Source: Burkholderiales bacterium
GTDB taxonomy: Bacteria; Pseudomonadota; Gammaproteobacteria; Burkholderiales; Burkholderiaceae_C
Assembly: GCA_028868825.1 (NCBI GenBank)
Contig: JAGWTU010000002.1
Span: forward strand, 146,439-210,438
Length of the DNA: 64,000 nt
Direction of reading: 5' to 3'
Each line of letters starts with the position of its first letter. Position 1 is the stretch's first letter. The position numbers and the translations under genes were made by a program. Under the pieces are notes generated by a model, which saw only the letters and a program-made list of their open reading frames with translations, was not told where the DNA came from and made no database searches. Positions 56,542 to 64,000 of the stretch are shown here, piece after piece.

Positions 56542-58038
56542 ATGCGCACCTGGGCCCTCCTCCTGCTGCTGGCCCTGCTCGCGGGTTGCGGCGGCAGCGA
56601 CCACGCGGCGCAGCGCCCCATCGTCGTCGGCTCGAAGAAATTCACCGAGAGCTACATCCTAGGCGAGATCGTGCGCCAGACGTTGCAGGCCCAGGGCATC
56701 GCGGCCGAGCATCGCCGCGGCCTCGGCGACACGGCCATCCTGCAGCATGCGCTGGCCAGCGGCGCCGTCGACGTCTACCCCGAGTACACCGGCACGATCG
56801 AGCGCGAGCTGCTCGGCCGCGCCGGCGCGCCGCCCGAATCGCTGGCCGAGCTGAACCGCCGCCTGGCGCCGCTCGCGCTGAAGGCGGCCGTGCCGCTGGG
56901 CTTCAACAACAGCTACGCGCTGGCGATGCGCGCGGCCGATGCGGCGCGGCTGCACATCGCGTCGATCTCGGACCTCGCGCGACTCGATGGCCAGGACGCG
57001 GCGAAGCTGCGCTTCGGCTTCACGCATGAATTCATGCAGCGCGCCGACGGCTGGCCGGGCCTGGCGCGCGCCTACGGCCTGCACTACCAGCCCGGCGGCG
57101 GCCTCGAACATGGCCTGGCCTACGAGGCGCTGGCGCGCGGCCAGGTCGACGTCATCGACGCCTACACGACCGATGCGCAGATCGCCCGCCTGGGCCTGCG
57201 CGTGCTGCGCGACGACCGCGGCTTATTCCCGCGCTACGACGCCGTGCTGCTGATGCGCGCGTCGCTGGACCCGACGCCGCTCGAGGGCCTGACGGGCCGC
57301 ATCGACGACGCGACGATGACGGCGATGAACGCCGAGGTCGAGATCGACGGCCGCACCTTCGCCGAGGTGGCGCGCGAATTCGTCACCGGCCACCCGAGCC
57401 AGGCGCCGCGGCGCGGCTTCATGGCCCGGCTGCTCGCGCCCGACCTCGGCCGGCTGCTGTGGCAGCACTTGTTGCTCGTCGCCGGCTCGCTGGCGATGGC
57501 GGCGGCGCTGGGCGTGCCGCTGGGCGTGCTGGCGCAACGGCGGCCGCGCCTGGGGCGCTGGGTGCTGGCCTTCGTCGGCGTCGTGCAGACGATACCGGCG
57601 CTGGCGCTGCTGGCCATCCTCATCGCCTTGCTCGGCACCATCGGTTTCGTGCCGGCGCTGCTCGCGCTCTTCGTCTATGCGCTGCTGCCGATCGTGCGCA
57701 ACACGCATGCCGGGCTCGGCACCGTCGGCCCCGGACTGATCCAGGCGGCGCTGGCGCTCGGGCTGTCGCGCTTCCAGGTGCTGCGCCTGATCGAGCTGCC
57801 GCTGGCGGCGCCGACGCTGCTCGCCGGCGTGAAGACGGCGACGGTGATCAACATCGGCACCGCCACCGTCGCCGCCTTCGTCGGCGCCGGCGGGCTCGGC
57901 GAGCGCATCGTCTCCGGGCTGGCAATCAACGACACGGCGCAGATGATGGCCGGCGCCGTGCCCGCGGCGCTGCTGGCGCTGGTCGCCGAATGGGGCTTCG
58001 ACCTCGCGGCGGCCCTCCTGCGGCGGCGCCGGCGGTGA
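56542..58038 (+). CDS. Osmoprotectant-type ABC protein: binding protein fused to permease
   Basis: About 498 residues. A lipoprotein signal (LLLLLALLAGCGG) leads into an OpuAC-like binding domain (IVVGSKKFTESYILGEIVRQ; AVDVYPEYTGTIERELLG; GQVDVIDAYTTDAQIARLGL) to ~280, then a permease domain from ~305 with about five helices and the EAA loop ALGLSRFQVLRLIELPLAAP. Family ligands are betaine, choline or related compounds. ATG 56542 suits the signal; 56521 is an alternative. The binding domain comes first, the reverse of OpuABC-style fusions, and no ATPase gene is adjacent. Confidence 0.85.
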   Translation: MRTWALLLLLALLAGCGGSDHAAQRPIVVGSKKFTESYILGEIVRQTLQAQGIAAEHRRGLGDTAILQHALASGAVDVYPEYTGTIERELLGRAGAPPESLAELNRRLAPLALKAAVPLGFNNSYALAMRAADAARLHIASISDLARLDGQDAAKLRFGFTHEFMQRADGWPGLARAYGLHYQPGGGLEHGLAYEALARGQVDVIDAYTTDAQIARLGLRVLRDDRGLFPRYDAVLLMRASLDPTPLEGLTGRIDDATMTAMNAEVEIDGRTFAEVAREFVTGHPSQAPRRGFMARLLAPDLGRLLWQHLLLVAGSLAMAAALGVPLGVLAQRRPRLGRWVLAFVGVVQTIPALALLAILIALLGTIGFVPALLALFVYALLPIVRNTHAGLGTVGPGLIQAALALGLSRFQVLRLIELPLAAPTLLAGVKTATVINIGTATVAAFVGAGGLGERIVSGLAINDTAQMMAGAVPAALLALVAEWGFDLAAALLRRRRR

Positions 58039-58079
58039 CACGACGCGAAAACCCTACTCCGAAGTCTTGACCGAATAAT

Positions 58080-58117
58080 GAGCCTGGACGTCCGCTGCGG
58101 ACGCCCGCCGCAGGCTC
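58080..58117 (+). promoter_or_regulatory. Nested hairpin in the leader of the FecR-domain gene
   Basis: Outer arms GAGCCTG (58080-58086) and CAGGCTC (58111-58117) enclose an inner perfect hairpin CGTCCG (58089-58094)/CGGACG (58098-58103). It ends a few bases before the GGAG ribosome binding site. It could be a terminator for the preceding gene (no T-tract) or a leader structure affecting translation. Confidence 0.4.
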
Positions 58118-58135
58118 ACCTGCACGGAGTAGGCG

Positions 58136-60073
58136 ATGGTTACGAATCCGGCGGTCAGCCGCGGCACGGCCCGGCGCGTTGACAGGAGCATGGACATCCG
58201 ATCGGTACTACCGCATTCCCATGGCGCAGACGGTCTCGACCTGCGCCGCCTGCGCCTGTGGATCGCCGCGCTGGCGCTGGTGGCGCTGGCGCCGCTCAGG
58301 CCCGCCTGGGCCCAGGACGATGCGCCGGGGCGCGTCGGCCGGCTCGCCGCGCTGCAGGGCACGGTGTCCTGGTTCGACGCCGATGCCGGCGACTGGCGCG
58401 CCGGCGAGCTCAACCGCCCGCTGATCGCCGGCGACCGCATCGCCACTGGCGCGCAGTCGCGCGCCGAGGTCGACATCGGATCGACGGTGCTGCGGCTGGG
58501 TCCGTACAGCGAGATCGCGCTGCAGCGGCTCGACGACCAGCGCGTGGCGCTGCGGCTCGAGCATGGCAGCGCGGCGCTGCGACTGCGCACCGACGAGGTC
58601 GCGCGCGAGACCGAGGTCTCGACCGCCGAGGTGCGGCTGCTGCCGTCGCGTGCCGGCCACTACCGCATCGACCGCGACGATGGTGCGACGCAGGCCGCGA
58701 GCTGGAGCGGCGTGCTGCGCATCGACGATTACGGCGGCATCGACATCACCGCCGGCCGCGCGGTGCGCCTGGTGCGCGATGGCGGCAGCGGCCTGCTGAG
58801 CCTGAGCTGGAGCGCCCCCGCCGACGACCCCTTCGCCGCCTGGGCGCTGCGCGAGGATGCCAGCGACGCGCGCTATGCCACGGCCACCTACGTGCCGCTG
58901 GAGATGACCGGCGCCGCCGACCTCGGCCGCTATGGCGTCTGGACGCAGAGCCCCGAGTACGGCGCCGTCTGGTATCCCACCGACGTGCCGGCCGACTGGG
59001 TGCCCTACCGCTACGGCCGCTGGACCTGGGTACGGCCCTGGGGCTGGACCTGGGTCGACGATGCGCCCTGGGGTTTCGCGCCCTTCCATTACGGCCGCTG
59101 GGCCTATTGGCGCAACCGCTGGTGCTGGGTGCCAGGACAGTACGAAGGCCGCCCGGTCTACGCGCCGGCGCTGGTGGCGTGGATCGGCGGCGCCGGCTGG
59201 AGCCTGTCGGTGGGCGTCGGTGCACCGACGGTGGGCTGGATTCCGCTGGGCCCGCGCGACAGCTACCGCCCGAGCTGGGGCCACGGGCGCGACGACCGAC
59301 ATGATCGCGACGACCGCGGCGACCGCCGCGACGATGGCGACCGCCGCCGCGACCGCGACGCGCCGCGCTACGCCAACGAGCAGGTGCCGGGCGCCGTCAC
59401 CATCGTGCCGCGCGACGTGCTGGTCGACCGCAAGCCGGTGCCGCGCGACCTCTTCCAGGGCCGCGGCGCGCTGACGCCGCCGCAACGCGCGAACTGGAGC
59501 GGCGAGCCGCCGCCGGCGCCGGCGGCACATGCCGACAGGCCGCAGCGGCCGCAGCCCGCACCGCAGCCCGCACCGCAACCCGCACCACGGATGGCACCGC
59601 AACCCGCCGAGCGCGGCCACGGCGGCGGCGGCGGCATGATCGCGCCGCTGCCGATGCCGGCGCCGCAGGCCGAAGTGCCGCCGCCGCCAAGGCCCGCGGT
59701 CCAGCCGCAACCGGCGACGGAACCGCTGCGCGACGGACCCGATCGCCGCCGGCCGATGCCGCCGCGGCGCGAGCTGGCCGATCCGGCCTCGTCGCCGCGT
59801 CCTTACGCGGTGACGCCGCAGCCGCAGCCGCAGCCGCAGCCGCAGCCGCCGCGGCAGCCCAAGATGCAGCCGCCGCAGCCGCAACCGATGCAACCGCCGA
59901 CGCCCGACATCCGCAACGCGCCGCAGCGCGAGGCGCCGCGCGAACAGGCGCACGAACGCTCGCCACAGCCGCGAGCCGAATCGAAGCCCAAGCCGCCCGA
60001 AGCGCCGCCGGCCAACACGCGCCGGCCGGAACGGCCGGAGCGACCGGACAAGCCGCGCGAGAACACGCCGTAG
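58136..60073 (+). CDS. FecR-domain/DUF6600 exported protein with proline-rich tail
   Basis: A 645-residue protein. A long n-region precedes a signal helix (LWIAALALVALAPLRPAWAQ). Residues ~65-210 form a FecR-like domain (GRVGRLAALQGTVSWFDADA; LNRPLIAGDRIATGAQSRAE). A tryptophan/tyrosine-rich DUF6600 region follows (YGVWTQSPEYGAVWYPTDVP; WTWVRPWGWTWVDDAPWGFA). Then an Arg/Asp-rich patch (RDDRHDRDDRGDRRDDGDRR) and ~190 residues of Pro/Gln/Arg-rich disorder. GGAG is six bases before ATG 58136; ATG 58190 is an alternative. Likely a periplasmic or surface protein of unknown role. Confidence 0.82.
   Translation: MVTNPAVSRGTARRVDRSMDIRSVLPHSHGADGLDLRRLRLWIAALALVALAPLRPAWAQDDAPGRVGRLAALQGTVSWFDADAGDWRAGELNRPLIAGDRIATGAQSRAEVDIGSTVLRLGPYSEIALQRLDDQRVALRLEHGSAALRLRTDEVARETEVSTAEVRLLPSRAGHYRIDRDDGATQAASWSGVLRIDDYGGIDITAGRAVRLVRDGGSGLLSLSWSAPADDPFAAWALREDASDARYATATYVPLEMTGAADLGRYGVWTQSPEYGAVWYPTDVPADWVPYRYGRWTWVRPWGWTWVDDAPWGFAPFHYGRWAYWRNRWCWVPGQYEGRPVYAPALVAWIGGAGWSLSVGVGAPTVGWIPLGPRDSYRPSWGHGRDDRHDRDDRGDRRDDGDRRRDRDAPRYANEQVPGAVTIVPRDVLVDRKPVPRDLFQGRGALTPPQRANWSGEPPPAPAAHADRPQRPQPAPQPAPQPAPRMAPQPAERGHGGGGGMIAPLPMPAPQAEVPPPPRPAVQPQPATEPLRDGPDRRRPMPPRRELADPASSPRPYAVTPQPQPQPQPQPPRQPKMQPPQPQPMQPPTPDIRNAPQREAPREQAHERSPQPRAESKPKPPEAPPANTRRPERPERPDKPRENTP
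59552..59587 (+). repeat. 12-bp tandem repeat coding PAPQ units
   Basis: Three near-identical 12-bp units of the form CAGCCCGCACCG encode QPAP repeats in the proline-rich tail of the FecR-domain protein. Confidence 0.7.
59817..59850 (+). repeat. 6-bp tandem repeat coding (PQ)n
   Basis: Consecutive CCGCAG-type hexamers encode PQPQPQPQP. Such a run is prone to slippage in steps of two codons, so the tail length may vary among strains. Confidence 0.75.
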
Positions 60074-60074
60074 T

Positions 60075-63000
60075 TCAGCCCCCGACCCGGCGCGGCCTGC
60101 GCATCAGCGCGTAGGCCGCGGGCACGACGAACAGCGACAGCAGCGGCGCCGTGATCATGCCGCCGAGCATCGGCGCGGCGATGCGGCTCATCACCTCGGA
60201 GCCGGTGCCGCTGCCCCAGACGATGGGCACGAGGCCGGCGAGGATCACCGCCACCGTCATCGCCTTGGGCCGCACGCGCAGCACCGCGCCATGGCGGATC
60301 GCGTCGTCGACGAGTTCTCTCGTCACCGCCGCGCCGCCGGCCGTCGCCTCGGCCAGCGCCTGCTTCAGGTAGATCAGCATGACGACGCCGAACTCGGCCG
60401 CGACGCCGGCCAGCGCGATGAAGCCGACGCCCGCGGCGACCGAGAGCGCGTCGCCCATCGCGTAGAGCAGCCAGAAGCCCCCGACGAGTGCGAACGGCAG
60501 CGTGGCCATGATCAGCAGCGCCTCGTCGGCGCGGCCGAAGGTCAGCACGAGCAGCACGAAGATGATCGCCAGCGTCGCCGGGATCACGAGTTGCAGCCGC
60601 GCCGCCGCACGCTCGAGGTATTCGAACTGGCCCGAATAGGCGATCGACACGCCGGGCGTCGGCGCCACCTGGCGTGCCACGGCGGCGCGCAGATCGTTCG
60701 CGACGGCGGCGAGGTCGCGACCGCGCACGTCGACATAGACCCAGCCGGCCGGGCGGCCGTTCTCGCTGCGCAGCATCGGCGGCCCGTCGCTGATCGCAAT
60801 GCGGGCGACGGCCCCGAGCGTGATCTGCTGCCCCGCCGCGGTGAGGATGGGCAGCGCGGCGATGCGCTGCGGCGTGTCGCGCCATTCGCGGGCATAGCGG
60901 ATGTTGATCGGGAAGCGCGCGCGGCCCTCGACCGTCTCGCCGACGTTCTCGCCGCCGACGGCGCCGGCGACGATGGCCTGCACCTCGGCGATGTTCAGCC
61001 CCAGCGCGGCGGCGGCGCGGCGGTCGATGTCGACGTCGAGATAGCGCCCGCCGGTGAGCCGCTCGGCCAGCGCCGACGAGACGCCGGGCACCGTCTTGGC
61101 GACGCGCTCGACGGCCTGCGCGACGCGATCGATCGCCGCCAGGTCGGGCCCGCTGACCTTGACGCCGATGGGACTCTTGATGCCGGTGGCGAGCATGTCG
61201 ATGCGGCTGCGGATCGGCGGCACCCAGAGGTTCGCGAGCCCCGGCACCTGGACCGCGCGGTCGAGTTCGTCGACGACCTGCTCGGGCGTCATGCCGGGCC
61301 GCCATTGCGCGCGCGGCTTGAGCCGGATCACGGTCTCGAACATCTCCATCGGCGCCGGGTCGGTCGCCGTCTCGGCGCGGCCGGCCTTGCCGAACACGGT
61401 CTCGACCTCGGGCACGGTGCGGATCATGCGGTTCGTCAGCTGCAGCAGCTCGGCCGCCTTCTGCGCCGACAGCCCCGGCAGCGCCGTCGGCATGTAGAGC
61501 AGGTCGCCCTCGTCGATGCGCGGCAGGAATTCGCCGCCCAGCCGCGACAGCGGCCAGGCCGCGCCGGCGAGCACGAGGGCGGCCAGCAACAGCGTCGTCT
61601 TCGGCCGGCGCAGCACGGCCTCGAGGGCGGGCCGGTAGATCCTGATGAGCACGCGCGAGATCGGGTTGCTGCGCTCGTCGGGGATGCGCCCGCGTATCCA
61701 CAGGTCCATCAGCACCGGCACCAGCGTCACCGAGATGCCCGCCGACGCCGCCATCGCATAGGTCTTCGTGTACGCCAGCGGCCCGAACAGCCGCCCCTCC
61801 TGCGCCTGCAGCGTGAACACGGGGACGAACGACAGCGTGATGATGAGCAGCGAGAAGAACAGCGCCGGGCCGACCTCGGCGGCGGCCTGCGTGATGACCT
61901 CGCGGCGCTCGGCGCCGGCGAGTTCGCGGCCGGGTTGGGCGTGCTGCCAGTCCTCGATGCGGCGGTGCGCGTTCTCGATCATCACGACCGCGGCGTCGAC
62001 CATCGCGCCGATGGCGATCGCGATGCCGCCCAGCGACATCATGTCGGCGTTGATGCCCTGCCAGCGCATGACGATGAAGGCCGCCAGCACGCCCAGCGGC
62101 AGCGCGACGATGGCAACAAAGGCCGAGCGCAGATGCCACAGGAAGATCGCGCAGACGAGGGCGACGACGATGAACTCCTCGACCAGCTTGTGCGTGAGGT
62201 TCTCGACGGCGCGCTCGATCAGCGCGCTGCGGTCGTAGGTGGTGACGATCTCGACGCCGGCCGGCAGCGAACGCTGCAGCTCGGCCAGCCGCGACTTGAC
62301 GGCGGCGATCGCGGTGCGCGCGTTCTTGCCGGCGCGCAGCAGCACGATGCCGCCGGCGACCTCGCCCTGGCCGTCGAGGTCGGCGATGCCGCGCCGCATC
62401 TCGGGCCCGTACTGCACCGTTGCGACATCGCCCACGCGCACCGGCACGCCGGCGCGCAGGCCCAGCGGCACGGCGCGCGCGTCGTCCAGCGTCTTCAGGT
62501 AGCCGCTGGCGCGCACCATGTACTCGACCTCGGCGAGTTCGAGCACCGAGCCGCCGGTCTCCTGGTTCGCCGCCATCAGCGCGTCGCGCAGCTGGCCGTA
62601 GGTGACTCCGTAGGCGGCCATCTTCACCGGGTCGGGGACGATCTGCAGCTGGCGCACCATGCCGCCGACGGTGGCGACCTCGGCGACATCGGGCAGGCTC
62701 TTGAGCTCGTACTTGAGGAACCAGTCCTGCAGCGCGCGCAGCTGCGAGACATCGTGGCGGCCGCTGCGGTCGACGAGCGCGTACTCGTAGATCCAGCCCA
62801 CCGCCGTGGCGTCGGGGCCGAGGCTGCTGCGCGCCGCGGCCGGCAGCCGGCCCTGCACCTGGCTCAGCGCTTCGAGCACGCGCGAACGCGCCCAGTACAG
62901 ATCGGTGGCGTCGTCGAACAGCACGTAGACGAAGCTGTCGCCGAAGAAGGAATAGCCGCGCACGGTGCGCGCGCCGGGCACCGACATCAGCGTCGTCGTC

Positions 63001-63206
63001 AGCGGGTAGGTGACCTGGTCCTCGACGATCTGCGGCGCCTGGCCGGCGTAGGTCGTGCGCACGATGACCTGGGTGTCGGAGAGATCGGGCAGCGCGTCGA
63101 TCGGCGTGCTGCGCAGGTTGACGAGGCCGGCCGCGGCCAGCGCGACGGTGGCCAGCAGCACGAGCAGCCGGTGGCCGACCGACCAGCGGATCAGCGCGGC
63201 GATCAT
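60075..63206 (-). CDS. cusA: CusA-type heavy-metal RND efflux permease
   Basis: A 1043-residue RND pump of the heavy-metal branch. It starts [20 protein letters not shown], has the substrate-site stretches [20 protein letters not shown] and [18 protein letters not shown], and the proton-relay helix [20 protein letters not shown], which matches the Cu(I)/Ag(I) (HME4) pattern rather than the Zn/Co/Cd one. Methionines in YMP and MEM fit the CusA metal path. The start overlaps the adaptor gene by 4 bp. Confidence 0.92.
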   Translation of the reverse strand: MIAALIRWSVGHRLLVLLATVALAAAGLVNLRSTPIDALPDLSDTQVIVRTTYAGQAPQIVEDQVTYPLTTTLMSVPGARTVRGYSFFGDSFVYVLFDDATDLYWARSRVLEALSQVQGRLPAAARSSLGPDATAVGWIYEYALVDRSGRHDVSQLRALQDWFLKYELKSLPDVAEVATVGGMVRQLQIVPDPVKMAAYGVTYGQLRDALMAANQETGGSVLELAEVEYMVRASGYLKTLDDARAVPLGLRAGVPVRVGDVATVQYGPEMRRGIADLDGQGEVAGGIVLLRAGKNARTAIAAVKSRLAELQRSLPAGVEIVTTYDRSALIERAVENLTHKLVEEFIVVALVCAIFLWHLRSAFVAIVALPLGVLAAFIVMRWQGINADMMSLGGIAIAIGAMVDAAVVMIENAHRRIEDWQHAQPGRELAGAERREVITQAAAEVGPALFFSLLIITLSFVPVFTLQAQEGRLFGPLAYTKTYAMAASAGISVTLVPVLMDLWIRGRIPDERSNPISRVLIRIYRPALEAVLRRPKTTLLLAALVLAGAAWPLSRLGGEFLPRIDEGDLLYMPTALPGLSAQKAAELLQLTNRMIRTVPEVETVFGKAGRAETATDPAPMEMFETVIRLKPRAQWRPGMTPEQVVDELDRAVQVPGLANLWVPPIRSRIDMLATGIKSPIGVKVSGPDLAAIDRVAQAVERVAKTVPGVSSALAERLTGGRYLDVDIDRRAAAALGLNIAEVQAIVAGAVGGENVGETVEGRARFPINIRYAREWRDTPQRIAALPILTAAGQQITLGAVARIAISDGPPMLRSENGRPAGWVYVDVRGRDLAAVANDLRAAVARQVAPTPGVSIAYSGQFEYLERAAARLQLVIPATLAIIFVLLVLTFGRADEALLIMATLPFALVGGFWLLYAMGDALSVAAGVGFIALAGVAAEFGVVMLIYLKQALAEATAGGAAVTRELVDDAIRHGAVLRVRPKAMTVAVILAGLVPIVWGSGTGSEVMSRIAAPMLGGMITAPLLSLFVVPAAYALMRRPRRVGG

Positions 63207-64000
63207 CGCGCCGGCTCCGATGCGGCGGCGGAGGGCGCGCTGCGTGCGACGATGCCGCGCAGGCTGGCCTCGGAATCGAGCAGGAACTGACCCGAGGCGA
63301 CGACGCGCTGGCCCGGCGCGAGGCCGCTGCGCACGACGATGCGGTCGCCGATCTCGGCGCCGACCTCGACCTCGATCGGCTCGTAGCGGCCCTCGGGCAG
63401 CGCGAGATAGACGAGGGCGCGCCGGCCGGTGCGGATCACGGCCTCGGACGGCACCGTCAGCGCGGGCTGTTGCGGCCCCTGCAGCGTGACCTCGGCGTAG
63501 AGCCCGGCCTGCAGGCGCTGGCCCGGGTTCGGCAGCTCGACGCGCAGGCGCAGCGTGCGCGAGTCGCGCTGCGCCTCGGGCAGGATGGCGGCGACGCGGC
63601 CGTTGATCACCACGCCCGGCCAGGCGGCGAAGCGCGCCTGCACCGGCATCCCCGGGCGCACGGCGCCGCCCTGCGCCTCGGGCACCGCGGCCTCGAGCCA
63701 GAGCGTGGCCAGGCCGTTGATGCGCGCCAGCGTCGATCCCGGCGCCAGCGTCATGCCGTTGCGCACGTCGAGTTCGGTGACGACGCCGGCGATCGGCGCG
63801 GTGATGCGCGGCGTCGCCGCGACGCGGCCGCTGCGCCCGACCGCGTCGATCGTCGCCTCGGGGATGCCCAGCAGCCGCAATCGCGTTCGCGCGGCGGCCG
63901 TCAACGCGGCGTCGCCGGTGGCCTGGACGGCGAGGTATTCCTGCTCGGCGCCGAGCCAGTCGGGGTTCATCACCTCGGCCAGCAGCGCGCCGGCGGCGAT
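63203..64000 (-). CDS. cusB: CusB-type RND periplasmic adaptor, N-terminus outside the window
   Basis: The C-terminal 265 or so residues of a membrane-fusion protein. The frame is open through position 64000 ([20 protein letters not shown]), so the gene continues upstream. Visible parts: end of the helical hairpin, [20 protein letters not shown] (lipoyl half), the beta barrel ([20 protein letters not shown]) and the membrane-proximal domain ([20 protein letters not shown]). It links CusA to an outer-membrane channel and delivers metal. Translationally coupled to cusA. Confidence 0.88.
   Translation of the reverse strand: MAAGALLAEVMNPDWLGAEQEYLAVQATGDAALTAAARTRLRLLGIPEATIDAVGRSGRVAATPRITAPIAGVVTELDVRNGMTLAPGSTLARINGLATLWLEAAVPEAQGGAVRPGMPVQARFAAWPGVVINGRVAAILPEAQRDSRTLRLRVELPNPGQRLQAGLYAEVTLQGPQQPALTVPSEAVIRTGRRALVYLALPEGRYEPIEVEVGAEIGDRIVVRSGLAPGQRVVASGQFLLDSEASLRGIVARSAPSAAASEPAR

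Overview
The window is high-GC DNA (roughly 70% by eye), densely coding, with long meaningless antisense reading frames opposite most real genes. Gene content points to a betaproteobacterium of the order Burkholderiales, probably the Rubrivivax/Leptothrix/Piscinibacter side: a DUF3563 small protein, a PEP-CTERM protein with an MHFG motif, TRAP and TAXI transporters, a Burkholderiales-like phenylacetate operon, and a one-chain indolepyruvate ferredoxin oxidoreductase. This placement is inferred from families, not from a marker gene. No rRNA, tRNA, CRISPR array, insertion sequence or prophage gene was seen.

Layout. 73-4721 (minus): two paralogous secreted subtilases, each ending in a tail of perfect six-residue repeats. 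5179-6355 (plus): DUF3563 protein, a small unknown, and a PEP-CTERM protein whose N-terminus looks broken. 6371-8428 (minus): three overlapping genes (TPR membrane protein, GNAT acetyltransferase, cobalamin-binding-like protein). 8604-12012 (plus): a translationally coupled TAXI-TRAP transporter. It converges on 11967-14810 (minus), a DctPQM TRAP transporter. 15156-21125 (plus): a quinate/shikimate-type catabolic operon with both type I and type II dehydroquinases, a divergent shikimate-dehydrogenase-like enzyme and a QuiC-type 3-dehydroshikimate dehydratase. 21150-22803 (minus): cytochrome b and a sulfite-oxidase-fold molybdoenzyme. 23064-25174 (plus): a soluble hybrid kinase and a lone receiver. 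25194-33562: mixed single genes (AIM24, MuiA-like, MAPEG, TauE, GST, MetY, thioesterase, DUF1697, GFA, tautomerase). 33563-34099 is non-coding and carries a REPIN-like inverted pair of hairpins.

34100-49591 reads as one aromatic-acid degradation island. An Lrp/AsnC regulator diverges from indolepyruvate ferredoxin oxidoreductase. A PAS kinase and LuxR-type regulator follow, then paaABCDE-G-H-J-Z. No phenylacetate-CoA ligase (paaK) is present in the window, so I infer that phenylacetyl-CoA may be made here directly from phenylpyruvate by the oxidoreductase.

49549-54769 holds two further kinases and a LuxR-type regulator. 54782-64000 carries a Pal-like lipoprotein, a nickel/cobalt permease, a one-chain osmoprotectant-type binding protein plus permease, a FecR/DUF6600 protein with a proline-rich tail, and a CusBA-type metal efflux pump cut off by the window end. 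The most unusual items are the hexapeptide-tailed subtilase pair, a 23-nt element shared by the two divergent TRAP promoter regions, the doubled dehydroquinase operon, and the REPIN-like element.
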